A stretch of 7,919 bases of DNA. Source: Candidatus Colimonas fimequi (GTDB lineage Bacteria > Bacillota > Clostridia > Peptostreptococcales > Anaerovoracaceae). Under the pieces are notes generated by a model. It did no database searches, was not told the origin of the DNA, and was given only the letters and a program-made list of their open reading frames with translations. Below are positions 5,732-7,919 of the stretch, piece by piece. The translations under genes were made by a program, and so were the position numbers. Each line of letters opens with the position of its first letter. Positions within the stretch are counted from its first letter, which is position 1. The DNA lies in assembly GCA_018065295.1 (NCBI GenBank), contig JAGHTQ010000207.1, positions 1 through 7,919 of the forward strand. The letters are read 5' to 3'.

Positions 5732-6502
5732 TTAATGCTGTGGCGGTCTGGCCTTAGCGTCAGTTCTTACACCTACGATAAAGAATCTACCGTTCTCGTT
5801 AACGTTAGTACATGTACTGAGAGTTACCAGCTGATCGCCGAACTCTGCTGTTACGCCAGTGTCGTATTCACTGATTTCTTTAACGCCTTCAACATACGCG
5901 TCGAACTCTTCTTCTGTTGTAATACCAGCGCACTGGTAGTACTTGAAGACTTCTTCGTTGGAACCGTAAATCTGTGAGTAGCCGGCAGCAAGTACAGCGT
6001 ATTCGCCCTGGCCACCTTTGTAAATAGTATCGAAGTTGAACGTCTTGTGTTTCTGATAGAATTCTTCGTCCTTGTACTTAACTACATCGTGGAACATTGT
6101 GCCGTTTCGCATGTTGTGTCCGTAGATGAGGAAATTGCTTGTAGGAATGAAGATATCACTCTCTGCGTCCATGAATGGAACGCCGCCTGTTGAATACTCC
6201 TTGTGGAAGTCGCGTCTCAGGTAGAACTCTGGATCGTCCTTAGTCTGCATAACAGGGAAGTCAACCTTAGTGCCATCGATCTTAATCCATCCAATCAGGT
6301 CGTTGTTAGCGCGCCAGATTGAAGAATATTTGCCGATGATGGTACCCTGTTCAGTCTCGATGTCTTCGCCAGACAGGTCGAGAAGGCCAGTCAGTTCCTT
6401 CTGAGCCTTATATCCATCATAGAGGTACATGCCTAATATTCCGGCAGAGCCAATGAATACTATCAGGCATATAACAAGCATAATCTTTCTAAAAATACCC
6501 AT
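5732..6502 (-). CDS. srtB: Class B sortase
   Basis: The 256-residue protein begins with a short basic N-terminus and one membrane anchor (about 7-28). The extracellular sortase domain carries the catalytic triad: H129 in LIYGHNM, C231 in TLSTCTN, R239 in GRFFIVGVR. The insertion between the His and Cys strands, with helical, acidic sequence (183-213), is typical of class B. Family knowledge: sortases cleave a C-terminal sorting motif and attach the protein to cell-wall peptidoglycan or to pilin. No protein with an LPXTG-type signal lies in the window, so its substrate is elsewhere. It starts 23 bases after the iorB stop on the same strand, with a weak ribosome site, and no terminator is visible between them. 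It is therefore probably the last gene of that operon and poorly translated. Confidence 0.92.
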   Translation of the reverse strand: MGIFRKIMLVICLIVFIGSAGILGMYLYDGYKAQKELTGLLDLSGEDIETEQGTIIGKYSSIWRANNDLIGWIKIDGTKVDFPVMQTKDDPEFYLRRDFHKEYSTGGVPFMDAESDIFIPTSNFLIYGHNMRNGTMFHDVVKYKDEEFYQKHKTFNFDTIYKGGQGEYAVLAAGYSQIYGSNEEVFKYYQCAGITTEEEFDAYVEGVKEISEYDTGVTAEFGDQLVTLSTCTNVNENGRFFIVGVRTDAKARPPQH

Positions 6503-6525
6503 ATGTCTTATTAATTATTAAGCAA

Positions 6526-7098
6526 TTAAGCTTCGCGTCCCTTAGCGAATGCAACCTTGTTCAGGTCAACGAACTTAGGCTTAACGAACTTCTCGATAAC
6601 CTGGATCCATTCGTCTTCTGCGAATGGCAGAGCGTTTGAAGCAGCGCCAAGAAGAACTACGTTTACAGCCTTAACTGAACCGCATTCTGTTGCAATCTGC
6701 AGTGCGTCGAATGCCTTAACTTCGCCTGATTCACGAGTCAGTGTACCCATGATGTCTGCTGGATATTCAGCAGCACCGATTACTACTGGCATTGGGAGAA
6801 TCTGCTGAGTGTTAACGTACATTGTGCCGCCCTTCTTAAGGTAAGGGAGCCATCTATATGCTTCCAGTTCTTCAAAAGCAAGGATAACGTCAGCTTCACC
6901 CTTCTCGATGAGTGGTGAGTTAACTGTATCGTCGCTGATCTTAACGTGAGTAACTACGCTACCGCCACGCTGTGACATGCCGTGCACTTCACTAAGCTTA
7001 ACGTCGTAGCCCTTCATGAGGGCCAGGTTGCCAAGCAGTACGCTTGCCAGGAGTGTTCCCTGTCCGCCTACACCTACGATAAGAATGTTAGTATTCAT
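6526..7098 (-). CDS. iorB: Indolepyruvate:ferredoxin oxidoreductase, beta subunit
   Basis: The 190-residue protein matches the gamma-type 2-oxoacid:ferredoxin oxidoreductase domain of IorB. Seen: the N-terminal GVGGQGTLLAS loop (residues 9-19) and the signature VHGMSQRGGSVVTHV (38-52). With IorA it oxidatively decarboxylates aryl-2-oxo acids (indolepyruvate, phenylpyruvate, hydroxyphenylpyruvate) to aryl-acyl-CoA, reducing ferredoxin, in the cytoplasm. Length is normal. Its ATG overlaps the iorA stop (TAATG), with a perfect AAAGGAGG seven bases upstream (7106-7113) inside iorA, so the two subunits are translationally coupled. Confidence 0.95.
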   Translation of the reverse strand: MNTNILIVGVGGQGTLLASVLLGNLALMKGYDVKLSEVHGMSQRGGSVVTHVKISDDTVNSPLIEKGEADVILAFEELEAYRWLPYLKKGGTMYVNTQQILPMPVVIGAAEYPADIMGTLTRESGEVKAFDALQIATECGSVKAVNVVLLGAASNALPFAEDEWIQVIEKFVKPKFVDLNKVAFAKGREA

Positions 7099-7919
7099 TA
7101 CTTGGCCTCCTTTCCCAGAACCTTGATTGCATCGAACTTACAAACCTTAGTGCAAAGTCCGCAACCTACGCAGCTCTCTGGCAGGATATAAGGCTTGCCG
7201 TCCTTCTCTTCGATAGCAGGGCAGCCGATCTTCATGCACATCTTGCAGTTCTTGCAAGCCTCTGTAACAACGTGAGGAGTCATTGGAAGCTTGTCGATGA
7301 GTGCGCAAGGTCTCTTAGTGATGATAACTGAGAGTTCGCCTCTTGAAGTTTCTTCCTTGATAACCTTCTCAAGATCTGCGATTTCGAATGGGTCGATCTC
7401 AACGATATTCTTAACGCCCAGAGCTCTGCAGATTTCAGCCAGGTCAACTGCTGGAGCTTCTTCGCCCTTAGCGTTCTTACCTGATGCAGGGTTCTGCTGG
7501 TGACCAGTCATACCAGTGATTCTGTTGTCCAGAATGATAACTGTACCAGTTGAGCCGTTGTATGCCATGTTCAGCAGACCAGTCATACCTGAGTGGAGGA
7601 ATGTTGAGTCGCCGAGTACTGCTACTGTGTTGTCGCTTGAGCCTGTTGCCATCTCCATGCCGTGAGCCATGCCGATTGATGCGCCCATGCAAAGGCAGCT
7701 GTCCATAGCTGCTGTTGGTGGCAGTGCTGCCAGTGTGTAGCAGCCGATGTCGCCCATAACTGTAGTCTTAAGCTTGCTGAGTACGTGGAAGAGTCCTCTG
7801 TGAGGGCAGCCAGCGCAAAGGAGTGGTGGTCTACCTGGAGCGTCTGTAATCTCTACGCTTGCTGGGATTTCCTTACCAAATGCCTTACGGATCATGTTAA
7901 CGCTGTATTCACCCTGAAT
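7098..7919 (-). CDS. iorA: Indolepyruvate:ferredoxin oxidoreductase, alpha subunit, 5' end cut by window edge
   Basis: The frame stays open to the right edge, so the visible 273 residues are the C-terminal part of a protein usually near 600. The ATG at 7895 is internal. Seen: RPPLLCAGCPHRG, the RPP-L-C-GCPHR motif of IorA; the TPP-binding region GDIGCYTLAALPP and then AVLGDSTFLHSG with ILDNRITGMTGHQQNP; and a C-terminal ferredoxin domain. The latter has two [4Fe-4S] motifs, CKNCKMCMKIGCP and CVGCGLCTKVCKFDAI. The GDS in place of the usual GDG of TPP enzymes is normal for IorA. TPP decarboxylates the 2-oxo acid and the clusters pass electrons to ferredoxin. The gene ends one base into iorB. 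The promoter lies outside the window. Confidence 0.95.
   Translation of the reverse strand: MQGEYSVNMIRKAFGKEIPASVEITDAPGRPPLLCAGCPHRGLFHVLSKLKTTVMGDIGCYTLAALPPTAAMDSCLCMGASIGMAHGMEMATGSSDNTVAVLGDSTFLHSGMTGLLNMAYNGSTGTVIILDNRITGMTGHQQNPASGKNAKGEEAPAVDLAEICRALGVKNIVEIDPFEIADLEKVIKEETSRGELSVIITKRPCALIDKLPMTPHVVTEACKNCKMCMKIGCPAIEEKDGKPYILPESCVGCGLCTKVCKFDAIKVLGKEAK

Noticed and set aside
7893..7895. ATG at 7895 as the start of iorA
   Set aside because: The same frame continues without a stop to the window edge, and the domains seen are the C-terminal half of IorA, so this Met is internal.
1..7919. Mobile element, defence island or CRISPR signals
   Set aside because: I found no transposase, integrase, direct-repeat array, attachment-site-like duplication or nuclease-type gene; all larger genes belong to known housekeeping or regulatory families.

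Overview
The window looks like chromosomal DNA of an obligately anaerobic Bacillota (Clostridia) of moderate GC. Supporting signs are strong AAAGGAGG-type ribosome sites, TATAAT -10 boxes, intrinsic terminators, a class B sortase, and a two-subunit indolepyruvate:ferredoxin oxidoreductase typical of amino-acid fermenters. A family-level placement (for example Family XIII / Anaerovoracaceae) would be a guess. I see no tRNA, rRNA, CRISPR array, insertion sequence or phage gene.

Layout, left to right. The first 350 bases hold a small multidrug resistance (SMR) transporter on the minus strand; its 3' end is cut by the window edge. Upstream of it, also on the minus strand, is a 786-residue MalT/LAL-type regulator with an N-terminal P-loop ATPase and a C-terminal LuxR helix-turn-helix. 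Next is a minus-strand pair of overlapping genes, a PnuC-family vitamin transporter followed by a fold-type I PLP aminotransferase, closed by a terminator whose loop contains the aminotransferase stop codon. A divergent intergenic region of about 180 bases has two back-to-back promoters in a near-perfect dyad and a potentially structured leader in front of pnuC. On the plus strand follow a flavin-reductase-fold protein and a possible 29-residue membrane peptide. A bidirectional terminator separates these from the minus-strand operon iorA (5' end cut by the right edge) - iorB - class B sortase.

How the genes may work together. The aminotransferase could convert amino acids to 2-oxo acids, and IorAB oxidises aryl-2-oxo acids to aryl-acyl-CoA with reduction of ferredoxin. 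This would be a plausible amino-acid fermentation route, but the two are in separate transcription units and the aminotransferase substrate is not proven. PnuC would supply an NAD precursor. The LuxR-family regulator lies directly upstream of the SMR gene. That gene has its own promoter within the 3' end of the regulator gene and a small palindrome at its predicted start site, so regulator and transporter may form a stress-response pair.

Most of the window is ordinary. The items most worth a second look are non-coding: the 10-bp inverted repeat bracketing the regulator's start site, the dyad divergent promoter, and the pnuC leader. The charge reversal in the SMR protein, the sortase in the ior operon and the tiny membrane ORF are also of interest.
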